Shown here one piece after another: positions 6,108-14,242 of a DNA stretch of 16,708 bases. The position numbers and the translations under genes were made by a program. Numbering within the stretch: position 1 is the first letter of the stretch; each line of letters starts with the position of its first letter. Below the pieces are notes generated by a model. The model was not told where the DNA came from. It ran no database searches and saw nothing but the letters and a program-made list of their open reading frames with translations. The DNA comes from an uncultured Selenomonadaceae bacterium (lineage in GTDB: Bacteria > Bacillota > Negativicutes > Selenomonadales > Selenomonadaceae), in contig CALELM010000097.1 of the NCBI GenBank assembly GCA_937902665.1, positions 1 through 16,708 on the forward strand. Direction: 5' to 3'.

Positions 6108-8063
6108 ATGGCAAAAGAGACACGAGAATTTCAGGCAGAAACAAAACAGCTTTTGGATTTGATGGTTCATTCAATTTACACGAATCATGAGATTTTTTTG
6201 AGAGAATTGATTTCTAATGCTTCGGATGCGATTGATAAAGTACATTTTCAAGGCTTGACGAATCATGAAATCTTGGAGGGGGATGAGGATTATGAGATTT
6301 TCCTTGTTCCTGATAAGGATAGCCATACCTTGACGATTTCCGATAATGGTATCGGCATGACGCGCGATGAGGTTGTTGAAAACATTGGTACGATTGCAAA
6401 ATCTGGTACGAAAGCATTTTTGGAGCAGCTGAAGAAAGCAAAAGAAACCAATGATGAAATTAACGACAAGGAAATGATTGGCCAGTTTGGCGTGGGATTC
6501 TATTCTGCGTTCATGGTAGCGGAAAAAGTGGCTATTGTGACCCGCAAGGCAGGGGAAAAGGAAGCTGTCCGTTGGGAATCGACAGGAGATGGATCTTATA
6601 GTATTGAAGAATGTGAAAAGGAAAAGAGAGGAACAACGATTATCATCACCTTGAAGAAGGATTTCTATGGTGATGAAGCAGAAGAAAACTTTACGGAAAA
6701 TTACAAGCTGCAAGGTCTTGTCAAGAAGTATTCTGACTATGTTCGTTATCCAATCAAGATGAATTTTGAGGTGGAGGAAACTCCGAAGGATGATGAAGGA
6801 AAGCCGATAGAAGGCGCAGAGAAAATCAAGCGTACAGAGGTTCGGACGCTGAATTCCATGCAGCCTCTCTGGACTAGGAACAAGTCGGATCTGAAAGATG
6901 ATGACTACAATGATTTCTTCAAGAATCAGTTTCATGAATGGGATAAGCCAATGGAAGTATTCCATACGAAGGCAGAGGGCGCAGTAGAATATACGGCACT
7001 TTTCTGTATTCCTGCACGGGCACCGTTCAATCTTTACCATACAGATTATGAGCCGGGTGTCCAGCTTTATTCGCGACATGTCTTTATCATGGATAAGTGC
7101 AAGGACTTGCTTCCGGACTATATGCGTTTTATTAAGGGACTGGTGGACAGCCCGGACCTTTCCTTGAACATTTCCCGTGAGCTTTTGCAGCAGAGCCGAG
7201 AACTTAAAACGATTGGTCGTGCTTTGGAAAAAAATATCCTCAAAACATTGGAACGTAAAATGAAAAACTCCCGTGAGGATTATGAGAAGTTTTGGAATGA
7301 GTACGGTAAATCATTGAAAATTGGCATATACAATAGTATGTATTCTGGCAGCGATACCATTGATAAGCTGAAGAACCTTCTTCTCTTTATGTCATCAAAG
7401 GAAAATAAGCTGGTGTCTTTGAAAGAATACTTGGATCGCATGCCAGAAAAACAGACGAAGATTTACTATGCAACGGCAAAGGACAAGGAAACCATTGAAA
7501 AATTGCCACAGATGGAGCTTTTGAACGAGAAAGGAATTGAGGTCCTGTACCTGCTTGATCCAGTGGATGAGTTCTGCATTGAGGCAATCCGTGAATATGA
7601 GGGCAAGCCGTTCCACTCCATTAGCAGGGGCGATCTGGATCTCGATGATGAGGAATCGAAGGAGGTCAAGAAGGAAGCCGAGGAAATCGCAAAGTCCAAC
7701 GACGATATGATAAAGGATATCAAGGAGGCACTTTCTGGCAAGGTAGCAGATGTCAAGGTGTCCAACCGATTGAAGTCGAGTGCTGTCTGCTTGGTGGCTG
7801 ATGAGCAGGGACCTTCTCTTTCCATGGAGCAGACCTTTGCTGAGATGAACAATCCTATGTTCAAGGCGCAGAGAATTTTGGAGCTTAACCCGCATCATGA
7901 ATTGTTTGCACGCCTGCAATCCTTGCATGTAGCGAACAAAGATGGTCAGGATTTCAAGGATTATTGCGATTTGCTTTATACGCAGGCATTGATTATCGAA
8001 GGGATTTTGCCGGAAAATCCGGTGGATTTTGCAAATAAGGTTGCTAACTTGATGGCAAAATAA
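6108..8063 (+). CDS. htpG: Molecular chaperone HtpG (Hsp90)
   Basis: HtpG is the bacterial Hsp90, an ATP-dependent cytosolic dimeric chaperone. The N-terminal GHKL ATPase shows FLRELISNASDA with Glu33 and Asn37, then DNGIGM, the lid segment GTIAKSGT, and GQFGVGFYSAF. The middle domain has the conserved SRELLQQSRELKTI with the catalytic-loop arginine, followed by a C-terminal dimerisation domain. Length is 651 residues, normal for full-length Hsp90. I chose ATG 6108 over an in-frame GTG at 6099 because AAAGGGTG (6094-6101) is the best ribosome site and would overlap the GTG. A CIRCE element precedes the gene. A repeat copy separates its stop codon from its terminator. Confidence 0.97.
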   Translation: MAKETREFQAETKQLLDLMVHSIYTNHEIFLRELISNASDAIDKVHFQGLTNHEILEGDEDYEIFLVPDKDSHTLTISDNGIGMTRDEVVENIGTIAKSGTKAFLEQLKKAKETNDEINDKEMIGQFGVGFYSAFMVAEKVAIVTRKAGEKEAVRWESTGDGSYSIEECEKEKRGTTIIITLKKDFYGDEAEENFTENYKLQGLVKKYSDYVRYPIKMNFEVEETPKDDEGKPIEGAEKIKRTEVRTLNSMQPLWTRNKSDLKDDDYNDFFKNQFHEWDKPMEVFHTKAEGAVEYTALFCIPARAPFNLYHTDYEPGVQLYSRHVFIMDKCKDLLPDYMRFIKGLVDSPDLSLNISRELLQQSRELKTIGRALEKNILKTLERKMKNSREDYEKFWNEYGKSLKIGIYNSMYSGSDTIDKLKNLLLFMSSKENKLVSLKEYLDRMPEKQTKIYYATAKDKETIEKLPQMELLNEKGIEVLYLLDPVDEFCIEAIREYEGKPFHSISRGDLDLDDEESKEVKKEAEEIAKSNDDMIKDIKEALSGKVADVKVSNRLKSSAVCLVADEQGPSLSMEQTFAEMNNPMFKAQRILELNPHHELFARLQSLHVANKDGQDFKDYCDLLYTQALIIEGILPENPVDFANKVANLMAK

Positions 8064-8144
8064 TAACGAAGCTGAAGATGATCCCTTCTTCAACAGCTTG
8101 CTGTAAGTGGGGAAAGCCAAATTTTAACAAGCGGCGAGCATATA
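8063..8144 (+). repeat. Dispersed hairpin repeat, copy D (3'-truncated)
   Basis: The copy begins ATAACGAAGCTGAAG, its first base being the last of the htpG stop codon, and follows copies B and C through the CCCTTC/GGGG hairpin and AAATTTTAACAAGCGG to GAGCATAT. It then ends at a second TATAACGAG in the same orientation instead of continuing to CGTTATA. It lacks the last 60-70 bp, including the third hairpin. It lies between htpG and its terminator and will be transcribed as part of the htpG 3' UTR. Confidence 0.88.
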
Positions 8145-8154
8145 ACGAGGGGTT

Positions 8155-8194
8155 CTCCCGTGATGACTGTGAATGAAATCACGGGAGGCCTTTT
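8155..8194 (+). terminator. Intrinsic terminator of htpG
   Basis: A perfect stem CTCCCGTGAT/ATCACGGGAG (8155-8164 and 8178-8187) is followed by GCCTTTT. It lies about 90 nt after the htpG stop, pushed away by repeat copy D. Confidence 0.88.
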
Positions 8195-8250
8195 ATCATT
8201 TTGTCATGCGGAATAAAATGATTTTGCAACATCTCCCGAAGGTTGACATG

Positions 8251-8280
8251 TTGACATGCACTAAAGACATAGATTACAAT
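8251..8280 (+). promoter_or_regulatory. Promoter of dapB-asd
   Basis: TTGACA (8251-8256) and TACAAT (8275-8280) are spaced by 18 nt. A second TTGACA sits 8 bp upstream (8243-8248). No terminator-type or riboswitch structure is visible before dapB. Confidence 0.72.
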
Positions 8281-8313
8281 AATGGCATCCATTCTTTTAG
8301 GAGGCGTATTCTT

Positions 8314-9108
8314 TTGGTAAAGGTATTGGTAAATGGCGCTTGCGGGCGCGTTGGGCAAGCTGTTGTCGCTGCAGTGCTTGATGATGAGGAGTTAGAATTA
8401 GTTGGTGCTGTTGACATTAGGTCGGGCATGGATATAGGTGAGCTGATTGGTCGCAAAAAAACAGGTATTTCCGTAGATGGGAGCTTGTTGGACACGATAA
8501 GGAGAACCAAGCCTGAGGTTATGGTGGATTTTACTCGTCCAGACGTTGTTTTTGAGAGTGCATGTACGGCATTGAGGGAGAAGGTTTCTCCAGTGATTGG
8601 AACGACTGGATTATCGGAGGAACAGAAGGCAGAAATTGATAAACTGGCAAGGGAAAATGATACGGCGGCATTTATTGCACCGAACTTTGCTATTGGTGCC
8701 GTATTGATGATGATGATGAGCAAGCAGGCCGCAAAGTATATGCCGCATGTCGAGATTATTGAGCTTCATCATGACAACAAGCTGGATGCACCGTCCGGTA
8801 CGGCGCTTCAGACAGCAAAATTGATAGCAGAAGTTCGTCAAACCATGAAACAAGGAAATCCAAAGGAAAAGGAGAACTTGGCAGGGGCGCGCGGTGCGGA
8901 GTATGATGGCATGCATATCCATAGTGTGAGGCTGCCAGGATATGTGGCGCATCAGGAGGTTATTTTTGGTGGGCTCGGTCAGACGTTGACGATACGGCAT
9001 GATTCTATGGATCGCAATTCCTTCCAGCCGGGTGTTGTGCTTGCCTGCAAAAAGGTGCGTGAATTGCAGGGGCTTGTCATTGGTCTTGAGAATTTGATGG
9101 ATTTTTGA
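8314..9108 (+). CDS. dapB: 4-hydroxy-tetrahydrodipicolinate reductase
   Basis: DapB reduces the DapA product to tetrahydrodipicolinate with NAD(P)H, in the lysine/diaminopimelate pathway. The nucleotide-binding loop GACGRVG (8-14), GTTG (97-100), and the catalytic block HHDNKLDAPSGTA (152-164) with His152/His153 and Lys156 are all present. I chose TTG 8314 because AGGAGG (8299-8304) lies 9 nt upstream and it gives 264 residues, the normal family length. The reading frame stays open upstream to 8173 but those codons do not resemble the family. asd follows after 28 nt and is probably cotranscribed. dapA is not in the window. Confidence 0.96.
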   Translation: MVKVLVNGACGRVGQAVVAAVLDDEELELVGAVDIRSGMDIGELIGRKKTGISVDGSLLDTIRRTKPEVMVDFTRPDVVFESACTALREKVSPVIGTTGLSEEQKAEIDKLARENDTAAFIAPNFAIGAVLMMMMSKQAAKYMPHVEIIELHHDNKLDAPSGTALQTAKLIAEVRQTMKQGNPKEKENLAGARGAEYDGMHIHSVRLPGYVAHQEVIFGGLGQTLTIRHDSMDRNSFQPGVVLACKKVRELQGLVIGLENLMDF

Positions 9109-9136
9109 AATTACAATTGGAGAGGATGTTTGCTAT

Positions 9137-10168
9137 ATGAAGAAATACAATGTTGCTATTCTTGGTGCTACCGGTGCAGTTGGTCAGGAATTTTTGAACC
9201 TGATAGAAGAAAGGAACTTTCCGTTTGCTGATTTGAAGCTTTTGGCATCCAAGCGTTCCGCAGGTAAGGTTATTCCCTTTATGGGAAAGGATTACACGGT
9301 AGAGGAAGCAACGGAGAACTCTTTTGAAGGTGTAGATATTGCTTTGTTTGCAGGTGGAAGTGCAAGCAAGACCTTTGCACCCTTTGCAGTGAAGGCAGGT
9401 GCGGTTGTTATTGATAATTCCAGTGCCTTCCGCATGGATCCTGAGGTTCCGCTTGTCGTTCCAGAAGTAAATCCCGATGCCATAGCAAGGCACAAGGGAA
9501 TCATTGCTAATCCGAATTGTTCCACAATTATCATGGTGATGGCATTGAAGCCGTTGTATGACATCTCTAAGATTAAGCGTGTTGTAGTGTCTACGTATCA
9601 GGCAGTTTCCGGTGGTGGAAAGGAAGCTATGGCTGAACTGGAAACGCAGGTAGCTGATATTTCAGCTGGTCGGGAGGTTGTTGCAAATATTTTGCCGGGA
9701 GCATCGCTGCCAAAGCATTATCAAATTGCTTTCAACTTGATTCCTCAGATTGACGTGTTCAAGGAGAACCTCTATACAAAAGAAGAAATGAAGATGATTG
9801 AGGAAACGAAGAAAATCATGGAAGACGACAGCATTCGCATTACGGCTACCACGGTTCGAGTGCCTGTTTACCGCAGTCATGCAGAGTCCGTCAACATTGA
9901 ATTTGAGGACGAGGTTTCCGTGGAAGCTGCCAAGAAAGCGATTGCCGCATTCCCCGGTGCGCAGGTCAATGATAATCCGGATGAGATGGAATATCCGATG
10001 CCGCTCTTTACTTCCGGGAAAGATGATGTAGAGGTTGGACGTATTCGCAAGGATTATTCTATTGAGAATGCATTAAATCTTTGGGTATGTGGTGACCAGA
10101 TTCGCAAAGGTGCTGCACTCAATGCACTTCAAATTGCGGAATATATGGTAGAACACGACATGTTTTGA
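9137..10168 (+). CDS. asd: Aspartate-semialdehyde dehydrogenase
   Basis: Asd reduces aspartyl phosphate to aspartate semialdehyde using NADPH, at the branch to lysine/diaminopimelate, threonine and methionine. The 343 residues show the NADP loop GATGAVG (10-16), the nucleophile Cys128 in NPNCS, QAVSGGGKEA, and RVPVYRSHAES with substrate-binding Arg and catalytic His. ATG 9137 follows GGAGAGGA. It is preceded by dapB, so the likely unit is dapB-asd, ended by the terminator at 10206. No active-site change was seen. Confidence 0.97.
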   Translation: MKKYNVAILGATGAVGQEFLNLIEERNFPFADLKLLASKRSAGKVIPFMGKDYTVEEATENSFEGVDIALFAGGSASKTFAPFAVKAGAVVIDNSSAFRMDPEVPLVVPEVNPDAIARHKGIIANPNCSTIIMVMALKPLYDISKIKRVVVSTYQAVSGGGKEAMAELETQVADISAGREVVANILPGASLPKHYQIAFNLIPQIDVFKENLYTKEEMKMIEETKKIMEDDSIRITATTVRVPVYRSHAESVNIEFEDEVSVEAAKKAIAAFPGAQVNDNPDEMEYPMPLFTSGKDDVEVGRIRKDYSIENALNLWVCGDQIRKGAALNALQIAEYMVEHDMF

Positions 10169-10205
10169 TATGTGATTCCTTGCAAGCAGGCTGACTGTTT
10201 TTAAG

Positions 10206-10239
10206 CCCTCATTTGTGTAAACAAATGAGGGTTCGTTTT
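10206..10239 (+). terminator. Intrinsic terminator after asd
   Basis: CCCTCATTTGT and ACAAATGAGGG form a perfect 11-bp stem with loop GTAA (10206-10231), followed by TTCGTTTT. Confidence 0.93.
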
Positions 10240-10314
10240 ATGCTTGATTGGGTAATATGTAATTGCCTATGTGAATGCTTTCTGCCCCTTCTTAGGTGCC
10301 AAGAATTTAAAGCA

Positions 10315-10343
10315 TTGATAAATCAACTTCTTTATCGTATACT
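10315..10343 (+). promoter_or_regulatory. Promoter of the permease-like gene
   Basis: TTGATA (10315-10320) and TATACT (10338-10343) are separated by 17 nt. The gene starts at 10391, so the leader is about 40 nt. Confidence 0.75.
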
Positions 10344-10390
10344 TAATTATGTGGGCTTGTATGAATTTGTACTGATGGGGTGAAAATAGT

Positions 10391-11635
10391 TTGTTGCTTT
10401 GGAAGGATGAGCTTTTGTCTGCAATTCTTATGGTGTTTTCTGCATTGCCTTCGTGGATTGTTGTGCCAACGCTTCTTTTTCAAAGTGGAATGGATTTTGC
10501 CGGCTCGTATGCTGCATGCTTGGGGTTGTCAGCAGCGGGTACTCTTCTTTTTGGAAAGCTCATGAAATGTCCTGTGATTGTGGCACCAAGCATTGCTATG
10601 GTTACATGGTTGGTATACGGGGAGATTGTTTCCAAAGGACATAGCTGGCAGATGGTGTTGGGAGCGGTTTGCATTGCTTCTGTTTTAGGGTTAGTTGGTG
10701 TACTCTCACCGCTTGGAAGCTATCTGAGTTTGTCAATTCCTAAGGTTTTGCGTAATGCTTTTCCGGCAGGTTTGGGACTGGTTCTGGTTTTTCAGGGGCT
10801 TTTGCAGGGAAAAGTTTTTGTTGGTGCTCCTTTTACATGTATCATGCTAGGAAGTTTCTCCTCACCTGTGATGTACCTTACTTTGTTAGGGGTTCTTATT
10901 ATCTTGATATTGTCCCTTAACAAACTTTCCTTTGCATTTGCTGTGGGGGTGCTCTCTATAGCGATGATTTCTCTTTTGCAAGGCTTTTGGGTAATTCCTG
11001 CGGCATCGTTTATGTTGCCTGAGGGATTGGATAAAATAGTTTTTCAGTTAGATTTTGAACAGGCGGTTATGCACCCTGAGTTAATTCTGACGATATTGTT
11101 GATTATGTTTTCTGAAGGGCAGGGGATTCTTCGAGCATTGTTTTGCGATGCTCATCCTAAAATGTGGAGAAAACAGCTGGCTGTGTTATTTGGAGTCAAT
11201 ATGGCATCGTCTTTTTTGGGGAGTATGTCGTTGCGGCCTGCACCAGAAACCCTTACAGGTCGGCTATCTGTGAATGGTACGAACAGGTCGGCTTATGTGG
11301 CAGCAATCGTGATGATGCTATTGATTTTTTGTGAGCCGGTTGTAAAGGAAATAACATCTTTTGGAGCGATTATGGCTCCGGTTTTGATATGTAGTGGATT
11401 ATTGGTTTTGTGTCATTCCAAGGATTTGTTTCATGGGGATTTGTCTGATCGATTGACAGTTTTGTGTTTTTTGCTGTTCTTGCCATTTTCCCATGATTTT
11501 GTCGTTGGCTTAGGTGCGGCAATTATTGTTCATGTTGTTTTAAAGTGCTTTTCCGGACAGAGAGCATGTGTTCCTTTTTGTGAGATGGTTTTGGCAGGGA
11601 TATATGGTTTGTCCTTTTTTTCTCAAGGTTTATAG
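10391..11635 (+). CDS. Divergent AzgA-type (NCS2-like) nucleobase permease family membrane protein
   Basis: This 414-residue protein is almost entirely hydrophobic, with about a dozen membrane segments. The order of motifs recalls AzgA-type purine permeases: GMDFAGSYAACLGLSAAGTL near 33-52, a PVIVAPSIAM loop where AzgA has the LAPGMGLN type, SWQMVLGAVCIASV near 85-98, IPKVLRNAFPAGLGL near 116-130, and a late PLIPLA-like LFLPFSHDFVVGLG. The usual ESxxGxxxGGRTG substrate motif is absent; the matching stretch reads APETLTGRLSVNGTNRSAY. It probably transports something, but the substrate may differ from purines. TTG 10391 follows GGGGTG by 8 nt. It is monocistronic, with its own promoter and terminator. 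Confidence 0.7.
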   Translation: MLLWKDELLSAILMVFSALPSWIVVPTLLFQSGMDFAGSYAACLGLSAAGTLLFGKLMKCPVIVAPSIAMVTWLVYGEIVSKGHSWQMVLGAVCIASVLGLVGVLSPLGSYLSLSIPKVLRNAFPAGLGLVLVFQGLLQGKVFVGAPFTCIMLGSFSSPVMYLTLLGVLIILILSLNKLSFAFAVGVLSIAMISLLQGFWVIPAASFMLPEGLDKIVFQLDFEQAVMHPELILTILLIMFSEGQGILRALFCDAHPKMWRKQLAVLFGVNMASSFLGSMSLRPAPETLTGRLSVNGTNRSAYVAAIVMMLLIFCEPVVKEITSFGAIMAPVLICSGLLVLCHSKDLFHGDLSDRLTVLCFLLFLPFSHDFVVGLGAAIIVHVVLKCFSGQRACVPFCEMVLAGIYGLSFFSQGL

Positions 11636-11648
11636 TGCCTTGAATCAG

Positions 11649-11676
11649 GAAACTTGCGTTAGCAAGTTTCTTCTTT
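11649..11676 (+). terminator. Intrinsic terminator after the permease-like gene
   Basis: GAAACTTGC-GTTA-GCAAGTTTC is a perfect 9-bp stem (11649-11670) followed by TTCTTT. Confidence 0.9.
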
Positions 11677-11680
11677 GTCA

Positions 11681-11781
11681 GCGTTTCAACGAAGCGGGAG
11701 ATATGCTCGTCGCTTGTTAAAATTTGGCTTCCCCCACTTACAGCAAGCTGTTGAAGAAGGGGACATCTTTAGCTCGTTATA
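11681..11781 (-). repeat. Dispersed hairpin repeat, copy E (about 100 bp form)
   Basis: Read on the minus strand from 11781, it starts TATAACGAGCTAAAGATG and matches copies B and C through the core hairpin and GCTTCGTTGAAACGC, then stops. The last ~50 bp with the third hairpin and the CGTTATA end are missing. It fills nearly all the space between the permease terminator and the glucosaminidase gene. I see no standard promoter in 11677-11797; the only -10-like hexamer, TATAGT (11778-11783), straddles the edge of the repeat and has no -35 at normal spacing. Confidence 0.92.
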
Positions 11782-11797
11782 GTTTAAGGAGTGTGCA

Positions 11798-12580
11798 TTG
11801 GTGAATTTTAGGTGGAAAAAAAGTAAGAAGTTTTTTCTTGCGTGTATGACAGCTACGTTGGTCATGACGCAAGCATCTGGCTCAGAGGCAAGCCGCTTGC
11901 ATGATCCGCAGGTAAAAGCGACTGTGGAGGCAAGTCGTGCAATTCAACAGAGTGTAGATGGAAGAAAAAGACTTTTATTATCAGAGCGCATTCAGGAGAT
12001 ACTTCATCCTGTGGTTCCGCAAGCTTCCAATGATATACCTGCTTGTGTTCAGGTGCCGGAAACGATATCCGCAGATGATGATGCCATTGTAGGTACTCCA
12101 CTCGCCAGTCAGGAACAGTGCGTGAGGTATCTTTTGAGCGTGAATCCATCTCCTAATATTTCAGTAACACCGCAGGAATTGGTCTCCTACTATTACGAGG
12201 AAGGAAAGCGGGAGGGAATTCGGCCGGATGTTGCATTTGCGCAAGCGTTGAAGGAAACGGGCTTTTTTCGGTATGGTGGTACGGTAACTCCGGATCAAAA
12301 TAATTATTGCGGATTGGGAACCACAAGTGCCTCTGTAAAGGGAGCATATTTTTCGACATCGCAGCTTGGCGTCCGTGCGCATATTCAGCATTTGCTGGCT
12401 TATGTGTCCACTCGATCTCCAGCAGTTCCTGTGGTAGATCCACGTTACAAGCTAGTTCGTTCCTCATATGGAGCAAATACAATTGGACGTTGGGGTGATT
12501 TGAATGGGCGTTGGGCTGTTCCTGGAAATAGCTATGGGCAAAGCATTCTATCTATGTTTCATGCAATATTGAACAACTAA
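11798..12580 (+). CDS. Secreted glucosaminidase-domain (GH73-like) cell-wall hydrolase
   Basis: The N-terminus has a basic stretch (RWKKSKK), a hydrophobic core (FFLACMTATLVM) and a likely cleavage site near ASGSEA, so it is predicted to be exported. A linker to about residue 120 follows. The C-terminal domain resembles GH73 N-acetylglucosaminidases, which cut peptidoglycan glycan strands: REGIRPDVAFAQALKETG with candidate catalytic Glu153, then NNYCGLG and LGVRAHIQHLLAYV. Start is TTG 11798 or the adjacent GTG 11801, behind AGGAG (11787-11791). The ABC-F gene follows 24 nt later, suggesting an operon. No cell-wall anchor or repeat domain is present. Confidence 0.85.
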   Translation: MVNFRWKKSKKFFLACMTATLVMTQASGSEASRLHDPQVKATVEASRAIQQSVDGRKRLLLSERIQEILHPVVPQASNDIPACVQVPETISADDDAIVGTPLASQEQCVRYLLSVNPSPNISVTPQELVSYYYEEGKREGIRPDVAFAQALKETGFFRYGGTVTPDQNNYCGLGTTSASVKGAYFSTSQLGVRAHIQHLLAYVSTRSPAVPVVDPRYKLVRSSYGANTIGRWGDLNGRWAVPGNSYGQSILSMFHAILNN

Positions 12581-12604
12581 ATTATATAGAGATGAGGAGA
12601 CAAT

Positions 12605-14227
12605 ATGATCACTACAAACAATCTGAGCCTTCAATTTGGAAAAAGAATACTTTACAAGGAAGTTAACCTGAAATTTACCCCTGGAAATTGCTATGGGGTG
12701 ATTGGTGCGAATGGTGCGGGGAAATCTACGTTTCTTCGCCTGCTTTCAGGAGAATTGGAGCCAACAGGCGGTACGATAGAAATTACTCCTGGAGATCGTT
12801 TGGCTGTCTTAAAGCAGGATCATTATGCATTTGATGATTATGAAGTTCTTCGTACTGTTATCATGGGGCATAAGCGTCTGGTTGAAATTATGCAAGAAAA
12901 GGAGGTTCTGTATTCTAAACCAGATTTTTCTGAAGAAGATGGGATGAAGGCCTCTGAACTGGAGGCAGAATTTGCAGAATTGAATGGTTGGGATGCTGAG
13001 TCAGAAGCAGCACGTCTGTTGAATGGTCTTGGAATCACCGATGAAAAGCATACGATGCAGATGGTGGATCTTACGGCAAAGGAGAAGGTTCGGGTTCTTT
13101 TGGCGCAAGCACTTTTTGGGAGTCCTGATATTCTTCTTCTGGATGAGCCAACGAATCATTTGGATGTTGAGTCAATTAACTGGCTGGAAAATTTCTTGGC
13201 AGATTTTCCAAATACAGTTATCGTGGTTTCGCATGACCGTCATTTCTTGAATCAGGTTTGCACTTATATTTGCGATGTTGATTTTGGAAGTATTCAGCTT
13301 TATGCTGGAAACTATGATTTTTGGTATCAGTCCAGTCAGTTGGCACTTCAGATGGCAAAAGAGCAAAATAAGAAAAAGGAAGAAAAGATTAAGGAACTGC
13401 AAAATTTTATTGCACGTTTTGCAGCAAATGCAGCGAAGTCCAAGCAGGCAACTTCAAGAAAGAAAATGTTGGACAAGATTACTTTGGACGATATCAAGCC
13501 ATCTTCTCGCCGGTATCCTTATATTGCTTTTCAGCCAGAACGTGAGGCTGGCGATCAGCTTTTGACGGTAGAAAATATTTCAAAAAACGTAGATGGCGAG
13601 CAGGTATTAAAGAATGTAAGCTTTACGATTCGCAAAGGCGATAAGGTTGCCTTTGTTGGTCCTAACAGCCTTGGGAAAACAATGCTTTTCAAAATTTTAA
13701 TGGGAGAAGAAGAAGCTGATGAGGGTACTTTCAAATGGGGTGTAACGACAACGCAGGCATATCTTCCATCGGATAACTCTGAGTTTTTTGATGGTGTAAA
13801 GCTGAATCTTGTGGATTGGCTTAGACAATATTCCCCTGATCCCGATGAAACTTTTGTACGAGGCTTCCTTGGCCGTATGCTTTTTTCTGGAGAGGAAAGT
13901 CAAAAGGCTGCAGGGGTGTTGTCGGGAGGTGAGCGTGTGCGGTGCATGCTTTCACGTATGATGCTTTCCTCTGCAAACGTTTTGGTCTTGGATGAACCAA
14001 CAAACCATTTGGATTTGGAATCAATTACGGCTTTGAACAATGGAATGATTGCGTTTAAGGGGACAGCACTATTTGTTTCGCATGACCATGAGTTTGTGCA
14101 AACAATAGCGAATCGTATTATTGACATCACTCCAGATGGAGTCGTAGACCGTGTATCAACCTATGATGATTTCCTTTCTAATGAGACGGTAAAGCAGCAA
14201 TTAGCTGAAAAGTACAAGAAGAATTGA
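12605..14227 (+). CDS. ABC-F family ATPase (YkpA/YbiT-like)
   Basis: Two ABC ATPase domains on one 540-residue chain and no membrane segments identify an ABC-F protein, a family that acts on ribosomes during translation and in some members protects against antibiotics. Domain 1: Walker A GANGAGKST (34-42), LLLDEP (177-182), switch His210. Its signature, normally LSGGE, reads LTAKE (156-160). A charged linker (about 240-300) corresponds to the P-site tRNA-interaction region. Domain 2: Walker A GPNSLGKT (352-359), intact LSGGE (439-443), LDEPTNHLD. A degenerate first signature occurs in the YkpA/YbiT branch, which makes a housekeeping translation role more likely than drug resistance. GAGGAG precedes ATG 12605. 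Confidence 0.92.
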   Translation: MITTNNLSLQFGKRILYKEVNLKFTPGNCYGVIGANGAGKSTFLRLLSGELEPTGGTIEITPGDRLAVLKQDHYAFDDYEVLRTVIMGHKRLVEIMQEKEVLYSKPDFSEEDGMKASELEAEFAELNGWDAESEAARLLNGLGITDEKHTMQMVDLTAKEKVRVLLAQALFGSPDILLLDEPTNHLDVESINWLENFLADFPNTVIVVSHDRHFLNQVCTYICDVDFGSIQLYAGNYDFWYQSSQLALQMAKEQNKKKEEKIKELQNFIARFAANAAKSKQATSRKKMLDKITLDDIKPSSRRYPYIAFQPEREAGDQLLTVENISKNVDGEQVLKNVSFTIRKGDKVAFVGPNSLGKTMLFKILMGEEEADEGTFKWGVTTTQAYLPSDNSEFFDGVKLNLVDWLRQYSPDPDETFVRGFLGRMLFSGEESQKAAGVLSGGERVRCMLSRMMLSSANVLVLDEPTNHLDLESITALNNGMIAFKGTALFVSHDHEFVQTIANRIIDITPDGVVDRVSTYDDFLSNETVKQQLAEKYKKN

Positions 14228-14242
14228 GGATTCCAGACAGTA

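Noticed and set aside
6171..7079. Long minus-strand reading frame (302 codons) within htpG
   Set aside because: It is antisense to the clearly coding htpG frame, is rich in Ile, Phe, Arg and Cys like other shadow frames, and lacks a ribosome site and any recognisable motif.
7395..8120. Minus-strand reading frame (241 codons) over the htpG 3' end
   Set aside because: Most of it is antisense to conserved HtpG sequence and it starts within the repeat. It has no family features.
8173..8313. N-terminal extension of dapB from 8173
   Set aside because: The added 47 codons begin inside the htpG terminator, lie over the dapB promoter and have no similarity to DapB. The Shine-Dalgarno site before TTG 8314 is much better.
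1..11781. CRISPR array made from the recurring repeat
   Set aside because: Copies are 2-4 kb apart, in both orientations, of differing lengths, and separated by genes instead of uniform spacers. No cas gene is present.
12605..14227. ABC-F gene as an antibiotic-resistance determinant
   Set aside because: The degenerate first signature and housekeeping operon fit the YkpA/YbiT branch better. Nothing nearby suggests a resistance cassette.
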